DNA of 64,000 nt from positions 32,577 to 96,576 of the forward strand of contig CAJUBQ010000004.1 in the NCBI GenBank assembly GCA_910584595.1, read 5' to 3'. Of the stretch, positions 26,701-35,824 are shown one piece after another; positions within the stretch are counted from its first letter, which is position 1; each line of letters opens with the position of its first letter. Source of the DNA: an uncultured Eubacterium sp. (GTDB lineage: Bacteria; Bacillota; Clostridia; Lachnospirales; Lachnospiraceae). Both the position numbers and the translations under genes were made by a program. Below the pieces are notes generated by a model. It did no database searches and had not been told where the DNA came from. It worked only from the letters and a program-made list of their open reading frames with translations.

Positions 26701-28222
26701 TTTATGTCCGAAATGCGGCAAGCCGCTGATCAAAGCAGGATTTGATATTCCGTTTGAGACATTCTTAGGCTTTAAGGGCAATAAAGAGCCGGATATTGAT
26801 TTGAATTTTTCCGGTGATTACCAGAGTAAAGCGCATAAATATACCGAAGTTATTTTCGGCGCCGGGCAGACGTTTCGTGCAGGGACGATCGGCACACTGG
26901 CGGATAAGACAGCGTTTGGATATGTCAAGCGCTATTATGAAGAGCGGAATATTCATAAGCGGTTTTGTGAAATTAACCGGATCGTACAGGGATGTGTCGG
27001 CATCCGCAGGACGACAGGGCAGCATCCGGGCGGTATCGTAGTGCTTCCGATGGGAGAGGAAATCTATTCCTTTACGCCGATTCAGCATCCTGCGAACGAT
27101 ATGTCGACCGATATTATTACAACACATTTTGAATACCATTCCATTGACCATAACCTGTTAAAACTCGATATTCTCGGACACGATGATCCGACGATGATCC
27201 GTATGCTGGAAGATTTGACCGGTCTTCACGCGACGGACATTCCGCTGGACGATCAGGCGGTGATGTCTATTTTTAAAAGTACGGATGCATTGGGAATTCA
27301 GCCTGAAGATATCGGCGGCTGTACAGTTGGATCGCTTGGAATCCCGGAGTTTGGCACAGAATTCGTAATTCAGATGCTTATCGATACGAAACCGCAGTCT
27401 TTTTCGGATCTGGTGCGTATTTCCGGCCTGTCTCACGGTACGGACGTATGGCTTGGAAACGCGCAGACGCTCATTGAGGAAGGAAAGGCTACGATCTCCA
27501 CGGCGATTTGCACGCGTGACGATATTATGATTTATCTGATCGGGATGGGGCTTGAAAGCGAGCTATCTTTTACGATTATGGAATCGGTGCGTAAAGGAAA
27601 AGGGCTGAAAGACGACTGGATACAGGCAATGAAAGAACATGACGTTCCTGAATGGTACATCTGGTCATGCCAGAAGATCAAATATATGTTTCCGAAGGCT
27701 CATGCAGCCGCTTATGTTATGATGGCCTGGCGGATTGCTTACTGTAAAGTGTTTTATCCGCTTGCTTATTATGCGGCATATTTTTCCATTCGTGCAACAT
27801 CTTTTAACTATGAGCTGATGTGCCAGGGAAAGGAAAAGCTGGAATATTTTATGCGGGATTATGAAAAACGCAAGGATACGCTGACGAAAAAAGAGCTGGA
27901 TACGATCAAGGATATGAAGATTGTACAGGAGATGTATGCCAGAGGCTTTCAGTTTTGCCCGATGGATTTAAATATCGTAAAAGCGCGTCATTTCCAGATT
28001 ATAGACGGAAAGATCATGCCGGCGCTCAGCGCGATTGACGGGCTGGGTGAAAAGGCGGCAGACGGCGTTGTGGAAGCAGTCAAAGACGGGCCGTTTTTAT
28101 CAAAAGATGATTTCAGGCAGAGATCCAAGGTGAGTAAATCGGTAGCGGATTTAATGGGAGATTTGGGGATTTTAGGAAGTATTCCGGAGTCGAACCAGTT
28201 GTCGATTTTTGATTTTGCATAG
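23702..28222 (+). CDS. polC: DNA polymerase III alpha subunit, PolC type
   Basis: This is the main replicative polymerase of low-GC Gram-positive bacteria. It has 1506 residues. In order it shows an N-terminal domain, a low-complexity linker (about 200-270, rich in Ala, Ser and Gln), an OB domain (IAIRGKVLAVDTRELRSG), a PHP domain (RVELHCHTKMSDMDG) split by a DEDD 3'-5' exonuclease (VVFDLETTGLSPNAHKIIEI to HHRAVDDAECTA), and the polymerase core including RTTGQHPGGIVVLP and YMFPKAHAAAYVMMAWR. The start at 23702 is chosen over the upstream frame start at 23654 because of AGGAGTG and homology. Confidence 0.97.
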   Translation: MEKKFFEVFPVLKVNQEMQQLLSDTQVQRVVSNPARTRLRVYLHGTRLIQKKYIFQLENHIKNQLFPKQELTVKIIERYQLSAQYTPETLMDLYKDSMLEEMKVYSLLIYNLFRCARVEFTERNRMKLYLEDSIVAKSRADELVEILYKVMRDRCGMELTIEPVFEPKKDNGRKKESDRQIAFEINRILGGYQQPVQDGVQDVSVSDHTNMDENSASESLTPQAAGQESGKASEMPQKSQNFHAAAQKTSAAGAARRPGGPRREYPLRRSDNPDVVYGRDFEDEAIPIDQIEGEMGEIAIRGKVLAVDTRELRSGEKSIVIVTLTDFTDSIVIKIFTKNEQLEELLGEVKKGAFLKIKGVTAFDRFDSELTLSSIAGIKKISDFEEHRMDASPKKRVELHCHTKMSDMDGISDVADIIKQAVAWGHKALAITDHGAIQAFPIANHAVPDGVDFKVIYGVEAYLVDDLKTIVFEPRGQSLLDSYVVFDLETTGLSPNAHKIIEIGAVKVINGKIVDRFSKFVNPKTPLPFAIEELTKIRDDMLVNEPEIAQILPEFMEFCEGSIMVAHNAEFDMGFIRKNCEDLGLACKFTVVDTVAMARYLLPNLNRFKLDTVAKELHISLENHHRAVDDAECTAEIFVKFIQMLTERGIHDLNALNEQGKATPEQIMKMPTYHAIILAANDYGRVNLYRLVSMSHLTYFHKRPRIPKSELMRYREGLLLGSACEAGELYQAALLGKSQAEIARIVNFYDYLEIQPNGNNAFMLREERYPVNTQEDLWEINKQIVKLGEDFKKPVVATCDVHFLNPKDAEYRRIIMAGHGFKDADEQAPLFLHTTEEMLKEFAYLGSSKAEEVVITNPNRICDACEKISPVRPDKAPPIIDHSDQMLRDICYNKAHEMYGDDLPDIVHQRLERELNSIISNGYAVMYIIAQKLVWKSVEDGYLVGSRGSVGSSFVATMAGITEVNPLSPHYYCESCHFSDFDSEEVKAYAGRSGCDMPDRLCPKCGKPLIKAGFDIPFETFLGFKGNKEPDIDLNFSGDYQSKAHKYTEVIFGAGQTFRAGTIGTLADKTAFGYVKRYYEERNIHKRFCEINRIVQGCVGIRRTTGQHPGGIVVLPMGEEIYSFTPIQHPANDMSTDIITTHFEYHSIDHNLLKLDILGHDDPTMIRMLEDLTGLHATDIPLDDQAVMSIFKSTDALGIQPEDIGGCTVGSLGIPEFGTEFVIQMLIDTKPQSFSDLVRISGLSHGTDVWLGNAQTLIEEGKATISTAICTRDDIMIYLIGMGLESELSFTIMESVRKGKGLKDDWIQAMKEHDVPEWYIWSCQKIKYMFPKAHAAAYVMMAWRIAYCKVFYPLAYYAAYFSIRATSFNYELMCQGKEKLEYFMRDYEKRKDTLTKKELDTIKDMKIVQEMYARGFQFCPMDLNIVKARHFQIIDGKIMPALSAIDGLGEKAADGVVEAVKDGPFLSKDDFRQRSKVSKSVADLMGDLGILGSIPESNQLSIFDFA

Positions 28223-28252
28223 AAAATTAAAATATTGCACAAAATCCAATAC

Positions 28253-28281
28253 TTGAAATTTTCATCTAAAAGTAATATGAT
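28253..28281 (+). promoter_or_regulatory. Putative vegetative promoter of pheA
   Basis: TTGAAA (28253-28258) and TATGAT (28276-28281) are separated by 17 bases, about 100 bases ahead of the pheA start. Confidence 0.65.
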
Positions 28282-28382
28282 AGATATGTAAAAAATGCCG
28301 AAAATCATCGTGCATAGGAAATCACATTTGTATATATTGAATGTGGCGTTGGAAACAAATCAAACGTACAGGGTGGATGGGA

Positions 28383-29522
28383 ATGAAAGATTTATTACGA
28401 ATCAGAGAAGAAATCGATCAGGTAGACAGTGAGATTACACAGCTGTATTTAAAACGTATGCAGCTGACAAGTGAAGTCGCTGAATACAAAATTCAGACCG
28501 GAAAAAAAGTATTTGATAAAGAGCGTGAACGTGAAAAATTAAAAAAGCTTTCTTCACTTGTGTCCGGCAGTTTTTTAAAACACGGAATTCGGGAATTGTT
28601 CGAGCACATCATGTCGATTAGCCGTAAGAGACAGTATCAGCTTTTAACAGAGCATGGCATAGAAGTTCCTAATGAATTTACAGAAGTAACAAAAATCTGT
28701 GCTGAGGGCAGCCGCATCGTTTTTCAAGGTGTGGAAGGCGCTTATGCGCATATTGCAATGAACCGGTATTTTGGCTCTGAAACCGACAGTTTCCATGTGG
28801 ATAGTTGGCGCGAAGCGATGGAAGCGCTGAAAAGCGGCAGAGCCGATTATGCGGTGCTGCCGATTGAAAATTCCACAGCAGGCGTAGTGGCGGAAAACTA
28901 TGATCTGCTCGTGGAATATGACCATTATATTGTAGGGGAGCAGATTATACCGATCAGGCATTGTCTGTTAGGGCTTGCGGATGCAGAGCTTTCAGATATT
29001 ACGAGCGTATATTCCCATCCGCAGGCGTTGGCACAGTGTGACCGTTATTTGCAGACGCATGAAGATTGGGACTGTGCGACAGAGAGCAATACGGCGGTTG
29101 CCGCCTGTAAAGTGAAAAAATCCGGAAAAAAACACAAAGCTGCCATTGCCAGTGAGCTGACCGCACAGCTCTATGGCCTGAAAGTATTAGAAAAAAATAT
29201 TCAAACGAACAGCGAAAATTCAACCAGATTTATTATTGTGACGAATAAAAAAATATTTCTAAAGGGCGCAGCCAAAATGAGCATCTGTCTGGAAGTAAAG
29301 CATCAGAGCGGTTCTTTGTATCATGCATTATCGCATATTATTTACAATGATCTGAATATGAATTTTATCCAGTCCAGACCGCTGAAGGAACGGGAAGGAA
29401 CGAACTGGCAGTATCGGTTTTTCATTGATTTTGCAGGCAGTCTGAATGACAGCGCTGTATCCAATGCGCTGCGCGGGCTGGCGGAGGAATGTGAAAGCAT
29501 GAGGGTGCTTGGAAACTATTAG
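28383..29522 (+). CDS. pheA: Bifunctional chorismate mutase / prephenate dehydratase
   Basis: This enzyme converts chorismate to prephenate and then to phenylpyruvate in phenylalanine synthesis. It has 379 residues: an AroQ chorismate mutase (about 1-90; LLRIREEIDQVDSEI), a prephenate dehydratase (about 110-295; FQGVEGAYAHIA, VLPIENSTAG, NSTRFIIV), and a C-terminal ACT domain (about 305-379). The phenylalanine-sensing motif ESRP reads QSRP, so feedback control is probably kept. The start at 28383 is favoured over the frame start at 28341; ATG at 28377 is also possible. Confidence 0.94.
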   Translation: MKDLLRIREEIDQVDSEITQLYLKRMQLTSEVAEYKIQTGKKVFDKEREREKLKKLSSLVSGSFLKHGIRELFEHIMSISRKRQYQLLTEHGIEVPNEFTEVTKICAEGSRIVFQGVEGAYAHIAMNRYFGSETDSFHVDSWREAMEALKSGRADYAVLPIENSTAGVVAENYDLLVEYDHYIVGEQIIPIRHCLLGLADAELSDITSVYSHPQALAQCDRYLQTHEDWDCATESNTAVAACKVKKSGKKHKAAIASELTAQLYGLKVLEKNIQTNSENSTRFIIVTNKKIFLKGAAKMSICLEVKHQSGSLYHALSHIIYNDLNMNFIQSRPLKEREGTNWQYRFFIDFAGSLNDSAVSNALRGLAEECESMRVLGNY

Positions 29523-29584
29523 CGCTGAAAAATAATTGTTCGGCATCATAGGAATATGGTTACCTGAAAAGGAGAAAAAAGGAT

Positions 29585-31126
29585 ATGGCAATTACAACAT
29601 TTGCAGCAATTTATATCGGCTCTTATGAAGTGAGCCTAAAGATTTTTGAGTTGTCCGGAAAAAAGAAAATTCGTGAGATCGATCATATCCGTACAAGACT
29701 GGAGCTTGGTCGGGACACCTTTCATTCAGGTGTGATCGGCTCTGATCTGGTAGATGAGCTGTGTGTGATTTTAGCAGATTTTGCCAGAATTATGCAGGGT
29801 TACAAAGCAAAAGAATATCGGGCGTTTGCGGGCAATGTAGTCGGTGAAGCAAAAAATATGCTGTTTATCTTAGATCAGATTAAGACGCAGACCGGACTGG
29901 ACGTCGCTACGCTGAGCAATTCGGAACGGCGGTTTTTGACGTATAAAGGAGTAGCGGCAAGACCGGGATTTGATAAGATGACAAAAGACAGTGCGGCAGT
30001 TATCGATGTAGGCGGCGGCAGCCTGCAGATTACGCTGTTTATTAATGGGCGTGTTGTAACGACGCAGCATTTGGCAATTGGAACGATGCGTTTGATGGAA
30101 ATGTTGTCTGATATTGAACATAATGTCCTGCATTTGGAAAATCAGCTGGAAGAGCTGGTAGATAAAGAACTGGCTGTATTTTTGGCACAGTATATGCATC
30201 CGGGCGAAGAAATTAAAAACGTTATATTAATGGGAGATTATATCTCAGAAATTATGCGCAAATTAAGCAAGAGCGGCGAAACGCTTACTGAAGTGGAGGC
30301 GCCGAAGTTTATTAATTTTTTGAAAAAGCTGGATAAAAAAAGTGTAGAGGAAATTTCTGAGATTTTAAATCTGTCCAATGAAAAAGACATTCTCGTACTT
30401 CCGTCGGTTATTTTATATGCCAAGCTGACACAGGCGATGCATGCGCAAACGATCTGGTTTCCGGATGTGGATACAAGCGACGGGATTGTATATGATTATG
30501 CGCAGTCGCATAAAATTGTACATACGTCGCATGATTTTGAAGAAGATATTTTATCTGCGGCAAAAAATATGTCGATGCGCTATATGAGTTATTCACAGCA
30601 TATTGATGCATTAACAGACATGTCCGTTCTGTTGTTTGATGCATTGAAAAAAGTGCATGGCATGGGAAAACGGGAACGGCTGCTGTTAAAAGTAGCGGCT
30701 ATGCTGCATGACTGCGGAAAATATATCAGCCTTGCAAACAGTGCGATTTGTGCATACCAGATTATACGCGCGACAGAGATTATCGGTCTTACACATTTGG
30801 AGCGGGAGATGGTGGCAAGCGTTGTTTTATACAATTCATCCGCGCTGGATCCATATGAGGAACTTGCGGACCGCATGGATCAGCACAGTTATTTAATTGT
30901 GGCAAAGCTGGCGGCTATTCTTCGTGTAGCCAATGCCATGGACCGCAGCCACAGACAGAAATTTAAAAACGTCAGGGCAGTGCTGAAAAATAAACAGCTG
31001 GTCATTACGATCGAAACAATGAGCGATATTGCATTGGAAAAAGGACTGCTGGAAGCAAAATCAAAGGCATTTGAGTCGATTTTCGGAATAAAGCCTGTGA
31101 TGAAAGAAAAACGGGTCTATACATAA
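29585..31126 (+). CDS. Ppx/GppA-type exopolyphosphatase-like protein with HD domain
   Basis: The 513-residue protein has an actin-like ASKHA fold (about 1-300) with the second phosphate loop VIDVGGGSLQITLF, and a C-terminal HD domain (about 320-490) with MLHDCGK. It precedes polyphosphate kinase by 17 bases, which supports a polyphosphate role. The first phosphate loop, normally A-x-D-x-G-S/T-N, reads AAIYIGSYE here, so the conserved Asp is Tyr. The protein may have altered activity or act as a regulator of Ppk. AGGAG lies upstream of the ATG. Confidence 0.85.
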   Translation: MAITTFAAIYIGSYEVSLKIFELSGKKKIREIDHIRTRLELGRDTFHSGVIGSDLVDELCVILADFARIMQGYKAKEYRAFAGNVVGEAKNMLFILDQIKTQTGLDVATLSNSERRFLTYKGVAARPGFDKMTKDSAAVIDVGGGSLQITLFINGRVVTTQHLAIGTMRLMEMLSDIEHNVLHLENQLEELVDKELAVFLAQYMHPGEEIKNVILMGDYISEIMRKLSKSGETLTEVEAPKFINFLKKLDKKSVEEISEILNLSNEKDILVLPSVILYAKLTQAMHAQTIWFPDVDTSDGIVYDYAQSHKIVHTSHDFEEDILSAAKNMSMRYMSYSQHIDALTDMSVLLFDALKKVHGMGKRERLLLKVAAMLHDCGKYISLANSAICAYQIIRATEIIGLTHLEREMVASVVLYNSSALDPYEELADRMDQHSYLIVAKLAAILRVANAMDRSHRQKFKNVRAVLKNKQLVITIETMSDIALEKGLLEAKSKAFESIFGIKPVMKEKRVYT

Positions 31127-31142
31127 GGAGAGGGAGGATTTC

Positions 31143-33413
31143 ATGGAAAAGACAACTGAATATGGAAAGCCGGAATATTTTGAAAACCGGGAACTCAGCT
31201 GGATTAAGTTTAACCGAAGGGTATTAAATGAAGCGCGTGACAAGACGATTCCTCTGTTGGAACGGTTAAAGTTTATCAGCATTACATCTTCAAATCTGGA
31301 TGAGTTTTTTATGGTAAGAGTGGCATCGCTCAAAGATATGCTGCATGCGGGCGTGAAAAAGGCAGATATCGCGGGTATGGATGCGTTAAAGCAGTTAGAA
31401 CGCGTCAATGAGGATACAAGAGAGCTGGTGAATCTGCAGTATTCCACCTATAACCGGTCGCTGCTTCCGTTGATGAACCAGGAAAATATTTATATTATAG
31501 ATGCATATGAGAAATTAACAGAAGAACAGGCTGCGTTTGTAGACGACTATTTTGAGAATGAAGTCTATCCGGTGCTGACGCCGATGGCTGTGGATGCCAG
31601 CCGGCCATTTCCGCTGATTCGGAATAAATCGTTAAATATCGCCGCAGTTATCGAATATAAAGGCACAGGAGGATTGCTTGACCACAAGGCGCAGGAAGAT
31701 GAGACGGATGCAGAACTTTTAGAAGAGGAATCCGGCGAAGACGAAAATATGCAGGATTGCGGAAAACCGGATAAAAAAGACAAAAAAGAAAAAAAGAAAA
31801 AGAAAGGCACAAAGCCTGAATTTGCTACCGTTCAGGTACCGAGCGGCATGGCAAGGCTGGTTCCGGTGCCGTCCAAAAATCCGGATGAAAAAGTATTTAT
31901 TTTATTGGAGCAGGTAATTGAGAAAAATATAGATAAGCTGTTTTTAAATTATAAAGTCTTATGTGCGTATCCGTACCGGATTATGCGTAACGCTGACTTT
32001 TCGATTGACGAAGATGAAGCGCCGGATTTATTAAAGGAAATTCAAAAGCAGCTGAAAAAAAGGCAGTGGGGTGAAGTGATCCGTCTGGAAGTGGAAGACG
32101 GCATTGACAAAAAATTGCTGGAATTTTTAAAAGATGAGCTGCATGTGGAAAATAAGCAGGATATTTTCTATATTAATGGGCCGATTGATTTTACATTTTT
32201 AATGAAGATGTATGGGCTGGACGGCTGCGATCATTTGCGGTATGAGCCGCATAAGCCCCAGCTTGTGCCTGAGATCCTGCCGGGAGAAAATATATTTGAA
32301 GCAATTCAAAAAGGAGATATTTTGCTGCACCATCCGTACCAGAGCTTTGAGCCTGTGATAGAGCTGATTCGTCAGGCGGCAAATGACGAACAGGTGCTTG
32401 CGATTAAAATGACGTTATATCGTGTCAGCGGAAATTCTCCGATTATTGCATCGCTTGCGCAGGCTGCGGAAAATGGCAAGCAGGTTACGGTGCTCGTAGA
32501 GTTAAAAGCGCGTTTTGATGAAGAAAATAATATTGTCTGGGCGAAAAAGCTGGAGCAGGCAGGCTGTCATGTAATTTATGGAATTGTCGGCTTAAAAACA
32601 CACAGCAAAATAGCGCTGGTTGTAAGGAGAGAAGACGAAGGAATCCGCCGTTATGTGCATCTTGGCACCGGAAATTATAACGATTCCACAGCAAAGCTAT
32701 ATACGGACTGCGGGGTACTGACCTGTTCGGAAGCAGTCGGAGAAGACGCTACGGCTGTCTTTAATATGCTCTCCGGCTATTCAGAGCCGCTTAGCTGGAA
32801 TTCACTGGCGGTAGCCCCAATCTGGCTGCGTAAGAAGTTCTTAAAGCTGGTTCACAGGGAGACAAAGAATGCCAGAGAAGGAAAGCAGGCGTATATTCGT
32901 GCAAAAATGAATTCACTCTGCGATCAGGAAATGATTGAAGCGTTATATGAAGCATCTTCGGCCGGTGTAAAAATTCAGCTGTTAATTCGGGGCATCTGTT
33001 GTCTGCGTGCAGGGATCAAAGGCGTCAGTGAAAATATTCATGTGCATTCCATTGTTGGAAATTTCCTTGAGCACAGCCGGATTTTTGATTTTTGCAACGA
33101 CGGGCAGCCGGAAGTCTTTATGGGCAGCGCCGACTGGATGCCGCGTAACTTGGACCGCAGAGTCGAGATTGTATTTCCGGTCTTAGATCAGGAACTGAAA
33201 AAGAAAGTACTGCATATTTTGGACGTGGAATTTGAAGATAATGTGAAGGCGCATGTACTGCAGCCGGATGGTACCTATGAAAAGATTGACAAACGGGGAA
33301 AGATGCTTGTCAATTCTCAGGAAATTTTTTGCAGGGAAGCGGAGCATTTAGTGCCAAAACAGGATAAGGCATATAAAGACCGCGTGTTTGTTCCGGCGGA
33401 ACCGGTAGGCTAA
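31143..33413 (+). CDS. ppk1: Polyphosphate kinase 1
   Basis: This enzyme makes polyphosphate from ATP through a phospho-histidine. It has 756 residues. The active-site histidine is in GLKTHSKIALV and the second histidine in LEHSRIFDF; the N-terminus FENRELSWIKFNRRVL is typical. An extra highly charged loop (about residues 190-225, Glu/Asp-rich and then Lys-rich) interrupts the N-terminal part and is not usual for the family. It is co-transcribed with the Ppx-like gene and followed by a terminator. Confidence 0.96.
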   Translation: MEKTTEYGKPEYFENRELSWIKFNRRVLNEARDKTIPLLERLKFISITSSNLDEFFMVRVASLKDMLHAGVKKADIAGMDALKQLERVNEDTRELVNLQYSTYNRSLLPLMNQENIYIIDAYEKLTEEQAAFVDDYFENEVYPVLTPMAVDASRPFPLIRNKSLNIAAVIEYKGTGGLLDHKAQEDETDAELLEEESGEDENMQDCGKPDKKDKKEKKKKKGTKPEFATVQVPSGMARLVPVPSKNPDEKVFILLEQVIEKNIDKLFLNYKVLCAYPYRIMRNADFSIDEDEAPDLLKEIQKQLKKRQWGEVIRLEVEDGIDKKLLEFLKDELHVENKQDIFYINGPIDFTFLMKMYGLDGCDHLRYEPHKPQLVPEILPGENIFEAIQKGDILLHHPYQSFEPVIELIRQAANDEQVLAIKMTLYRVSGNSPIIASLAQAAENGKQVTVLVELKARFDEENNIVWAKKLEQAGCHVIYGIVGLKTHSKIALVVRREDEGIRRYVHLGTGNYNDSTAKLYTDCGVLTCSEAVGEDATAVFNMLSGYSEPLSWNSLAVAPIWLRKKFLKLVHRETKNAREGKQAYIRAKMNSLCDQEMIEALYEASSAGVKIQLLIRGICCLRAGIKGVSENIHVHSIVGNFLEHSRIFDFCNDGQPEVFMGSADWMPRNLDRRVEIVFPVLDQELKKKVLHILDVEFEDNVKAHVLQPDGTYEKIDKRGKMLVNSQEIFCREAEHLVPKQDKAYKDRVFVPAEPVG

Positions 33414-33426
33414 AACATAAAAAATA

Positions 33427-33476
33427 AAACCGCTTGTTTCAGACATCGAAGGGGTGTGAAGCAGGCGGTTTCTTTT
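33427..33476 (+). terminator. Rho-independent terminator after ppk1
   Basis: AAACCGC (33427-33433) pairs with GCGGTTT-type sequence (right arm 33458-33471), with additional paired bases inside the stem, followed by CTTTT. Confidence 0.7.
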
Positions 33477-33523
33477 GAGCGCAGGTTTTTTCATCAAACA
33501 GAAATAATTTTAGGAGAAAAAAG

Positions 33524-34348
33524 ATGGCTGGAAACTATAAAATTTTATTTAGTGATCTGGATGCGACACTTTTAAATGATAAGAAAGAAATAGAAGCAGG
33601 CACGAAGGATGCCATTGACCGAATGCTGTGTCAGGGATACTTTTTTGCTGCCTGTACAGGCAGGCCGTTAGCGAGTGCGCGGGCGGTGGCAAAGCGGTAT
33701 GGACTGGACCGGAAGGGGTGTTATATAACGGCATATAACGGCGGAGTGATTTACGATCCGTTTTTGGATCAGATAATTTCTTATGCTTCCATTCCGCTTC
33801 CTGTTGTGCATACGATGTTTGCCAGGGCAGAGAGAGCCGGGCTTTACATTCATACGTATGACAGAACAGACGATACGGTGCTTGCTCTGTATCATACGAA
33901 AGAATTGGATACCTATGTAGGACATACCGGACTGGCGCCAAAAGCGGGGAGGGAGGCGCTGGAGCAAATGACAAAAGAACCCGCAAAAATGATTGTGATA
34001 AGTCTTACAGATCATGAACGGCTGGAGCGGTTTCAAAAGGAAAACGCAGAGTGGTCAAAGGATGTTTTAAACAGTTTTTTTTCCTGTGAGCAATATCTGG
34101 AATACTGTCCGGCAGGCATTTCCAAGGGAGCGGCTGTTGAAAACTTATGCGCGTATTTAAAGATACCGGTAGAAGCATCTGTTGCGGCAGGAGATGAACG
34201 CAATGACATAGCAATGCTAAAGGCTGCCGGAGTGGGCGCCGCTGTGCGTAATGCCCATCCGCTTGCTAAGGAAGCCGCAGATTATTTATGTGAAAAAAAT
34301 CATAACGAAGGAGCAGTAGGGGAGCTGATACAAAAGTTTTTTTTATAA
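33524..34348 (+). CDS. Cof-type HAD-IIB family phosphatase
   Basis: This 274-residue sugar- or cofactor-phosphatase-like protein has the HAD motifs FSDLDATLL (motif I, two Asp), ACTGR (motif II region), and GDERNDIAMLKAAG (motif IV) with a C2-type cap between about 85 and 190. The substrate cannot be told from the sequence. AGGAG lies upstream of the ATG. It stands alone between the ppk1 terminator and spoIIP. Confidence 0.9.
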   Translation: MAGNYKILFSDLDATLLNDKKEIEAGTKDAIDRMLCQGYFFAACTGRPLASARAVAKRYGLDRKGCYITAYNGGVIYDPFLDQIISYASIPLPVVHTMFARAERAGLYIHTYDRTDDTVLALYHTKELDTYVGHTGLAPKAGREALEQMTKEPAKMIVISLTDHERLERFQKENAEWSKDVLNSFFSCEQYLEYCPAGISKGAAVENLCAYLKIPVEASVAAGDERNDIAMLKAAGVGAAVRNAHPLAKEAADYLCEKNHNEGAVGELIQKFFL

Positions 34349-34437
34349 AGTTTTTTATAAAGCATTTCTATCAGGTTTTTATCCGGCAGATGTTCGAATT
34401 GTGTCGGTGCGAAACATTCGTCTGTCTTCATGAATAG

Positions 34438-34467
34438 ACATAAATCCGCCTGGTCATTTCATATACT
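34438..34467 (+). promoter_or_regulatory. Putative sigma-E promoter of spoIIP
   Basis: CATATACT (34460-34467) fits the sigma-E -10 pattern CATACAnT; ACATAAA (34438-34444), 15 bases upstream, is a partial -35 match. Sigma-E control of spoIIP is known in Bacillus subtilis. Confidence 0.45.
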
Positions 34468-34542
34468 GTTTAGAGTGTGTTTGAAGCTGAATAAGACATA
34501 GGGTGCACTGGTTTTGCAGGAACAGGTATGGGAGGATGAATC

Positions 34543-35814
34543 ATGCATGTGAAGAAAAAGTACAAAAAGAAATGGTGGGCAGGTACGCTCCCATTGTTTA
34601 TTTTTGTTGCGGCAGGGATATATGTAATGGATTCAGCAGGTATTACAAAAAATACAATATTGGATGCAATTTCACAGGCAGTACAGTCAAATCTTGGATA
34701 CCAGGCAGTGCGCAGCTGTATGCCCGTTCTTGTTTATGACGCCGCATCGTCCGGACAAAAGACGATTTATGAATATCTTGCAGACAGTATGGATGAAATG
34801 CTTCCGATTTATGGCTATACGAGAGACGAAAAAAGCCGTGTGGCGGTCGGTAACCTGGGGCTGCCGGGAGAAGAAGACAGCTGCGGCTATCAGGAGATGC
34901 AGGAGATTGACGCATGGAATGCCGCTTTGCTGGAACAGGAAAATGAGCAGGCAGTGCAAGAGCAAGTCGATCTGCAGGGAATCAGGGAGACAGAAGACCG
35001 TTCTGCGTTAAGCAGTCAGACGAAACCGTCACAAGCTTATACAGCCGGAGAAAAAGTAAAGAAATTTTCCAGACAAAAGCTAAATGATTTTGATTATCTG
35101 CTCCAGAATTTTTACAGAGTAGACAGTACGACGACAACAAACAGCCGACAGCTCAATGCCGCAAAAATGCTGGCAAAAGATATGCGGGTGGATAAACAGC
35201 AGGAAGGGCCGCAAATCCTTATTTATCATACACATTCTCAGGAGCGGTTTGCAGATTCTAAAAACGCTGCACAGTCCGTAGTAGGGCTTGGCGATTATTT
35301 GGCAAAGATTTTAGAACAGACATATGGCTACCGGGTGCTGCATCATAAGGGAAAGTATGACATACCTGACCGCGACAATGCTTATTCCAGAGCGGCTCCG
35401 GCGTTGGAGCAGATTTTAAAAGAAAACCCGGGTATTCAGGTTGTGATTGATTTACATAGAGACGGGGTCGCGGAAAATACGAGACTGGTGGAAAAAGTGA
35501 ATGGAAAAGATACGGCAACGATTATGTTTTTTAATGGACTGAGCCATACGACAGCGCAGGGAGATATCAGTTATTTATATAATCCCAATCTGGAAGACAA
35601 TCTGGCGTTTTCTTTTCAGCTCCAGCTGGCAGCGGCAGAGTATTATCCGGGATTTTCCAGGTTCGTCTATCTGAAAGGATACCGCTACAATCTGCATTAT
35701 CTGCCCAAATCACTGCTTGTAGAGGTCGGTGCGCAGACAAATACATATGAAGAAGTCATGAATGCGATGGAGCCTTTGGCGGATGTATTGGATAAAGTGT
35801 TGTCGGGAGGTTAG
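34543..35814 (+). CDS. spoIIP: Stage II sporulation protein P (peptidoglycan hydrolase)
   Basis: SpoIIP is an amidase and endopeptidase that works with SpoIID and SpoIIM during engulfment of the forespore. The protein has 423 residues with an N-terminal membrane anchor (about residues 11-30). Catalytic-domain motifs are ILIYHTHSQERF, VIDLHRDGV and LLVEVGAQTNT (zinc and catalytic residues). It precedes lepA and hemW, as in Bacillus, but a 188-bp hairpin element is inserted between spoIIP and lepA. Confidence 0.95.
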   Translation: MHVKKKYKKKWWAGTLPLFIFVAAGIYVMDSAGITKNTILDAISQAVQSNLGYQAVRSCMPVLVYDAASSGQKTIYEYLADSMDEMLPIYGYTRDEKSRVAVGNLGLPGEEDSCGYQEMQEIDAWNAALLEQENEQAVQEQVDLQGIRETEDRSALSSQTKPSQAYTAGEKVKKFSRQKLNDFDYLLQNFYRVDSTTTTNSRQLNAAKMLAKDMRVDKQQEGPQILIYHTHSQERFADSKNAAQSVVGLGDYLAKILEQTYGYRVLHHKGKYDIPDRDNAYSRAAPALEQILKENPGIQVVIDLHRDGVAENTRLVEKVNGKDTATIMFFNGLSHTTAQGDISYLYNPNLEDNLAFSFQLQLAAAEYYPGFSRFVYLKGYRYNLHYLPKSLLVEVGAQTNTYEEVMNAMEPLADVLDKVLSGG

Positions 35815-35824
35815 CGTTCACTCC

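Noticed and set aside
28282..28382. Possible T-box or riboswitch ahead of pheA (AGGGTGG is present)
   Set aside because: The rest of the T-box consensus, the specifier stem and a terminator are missing; AGGGTGG serves as the ribosome site.
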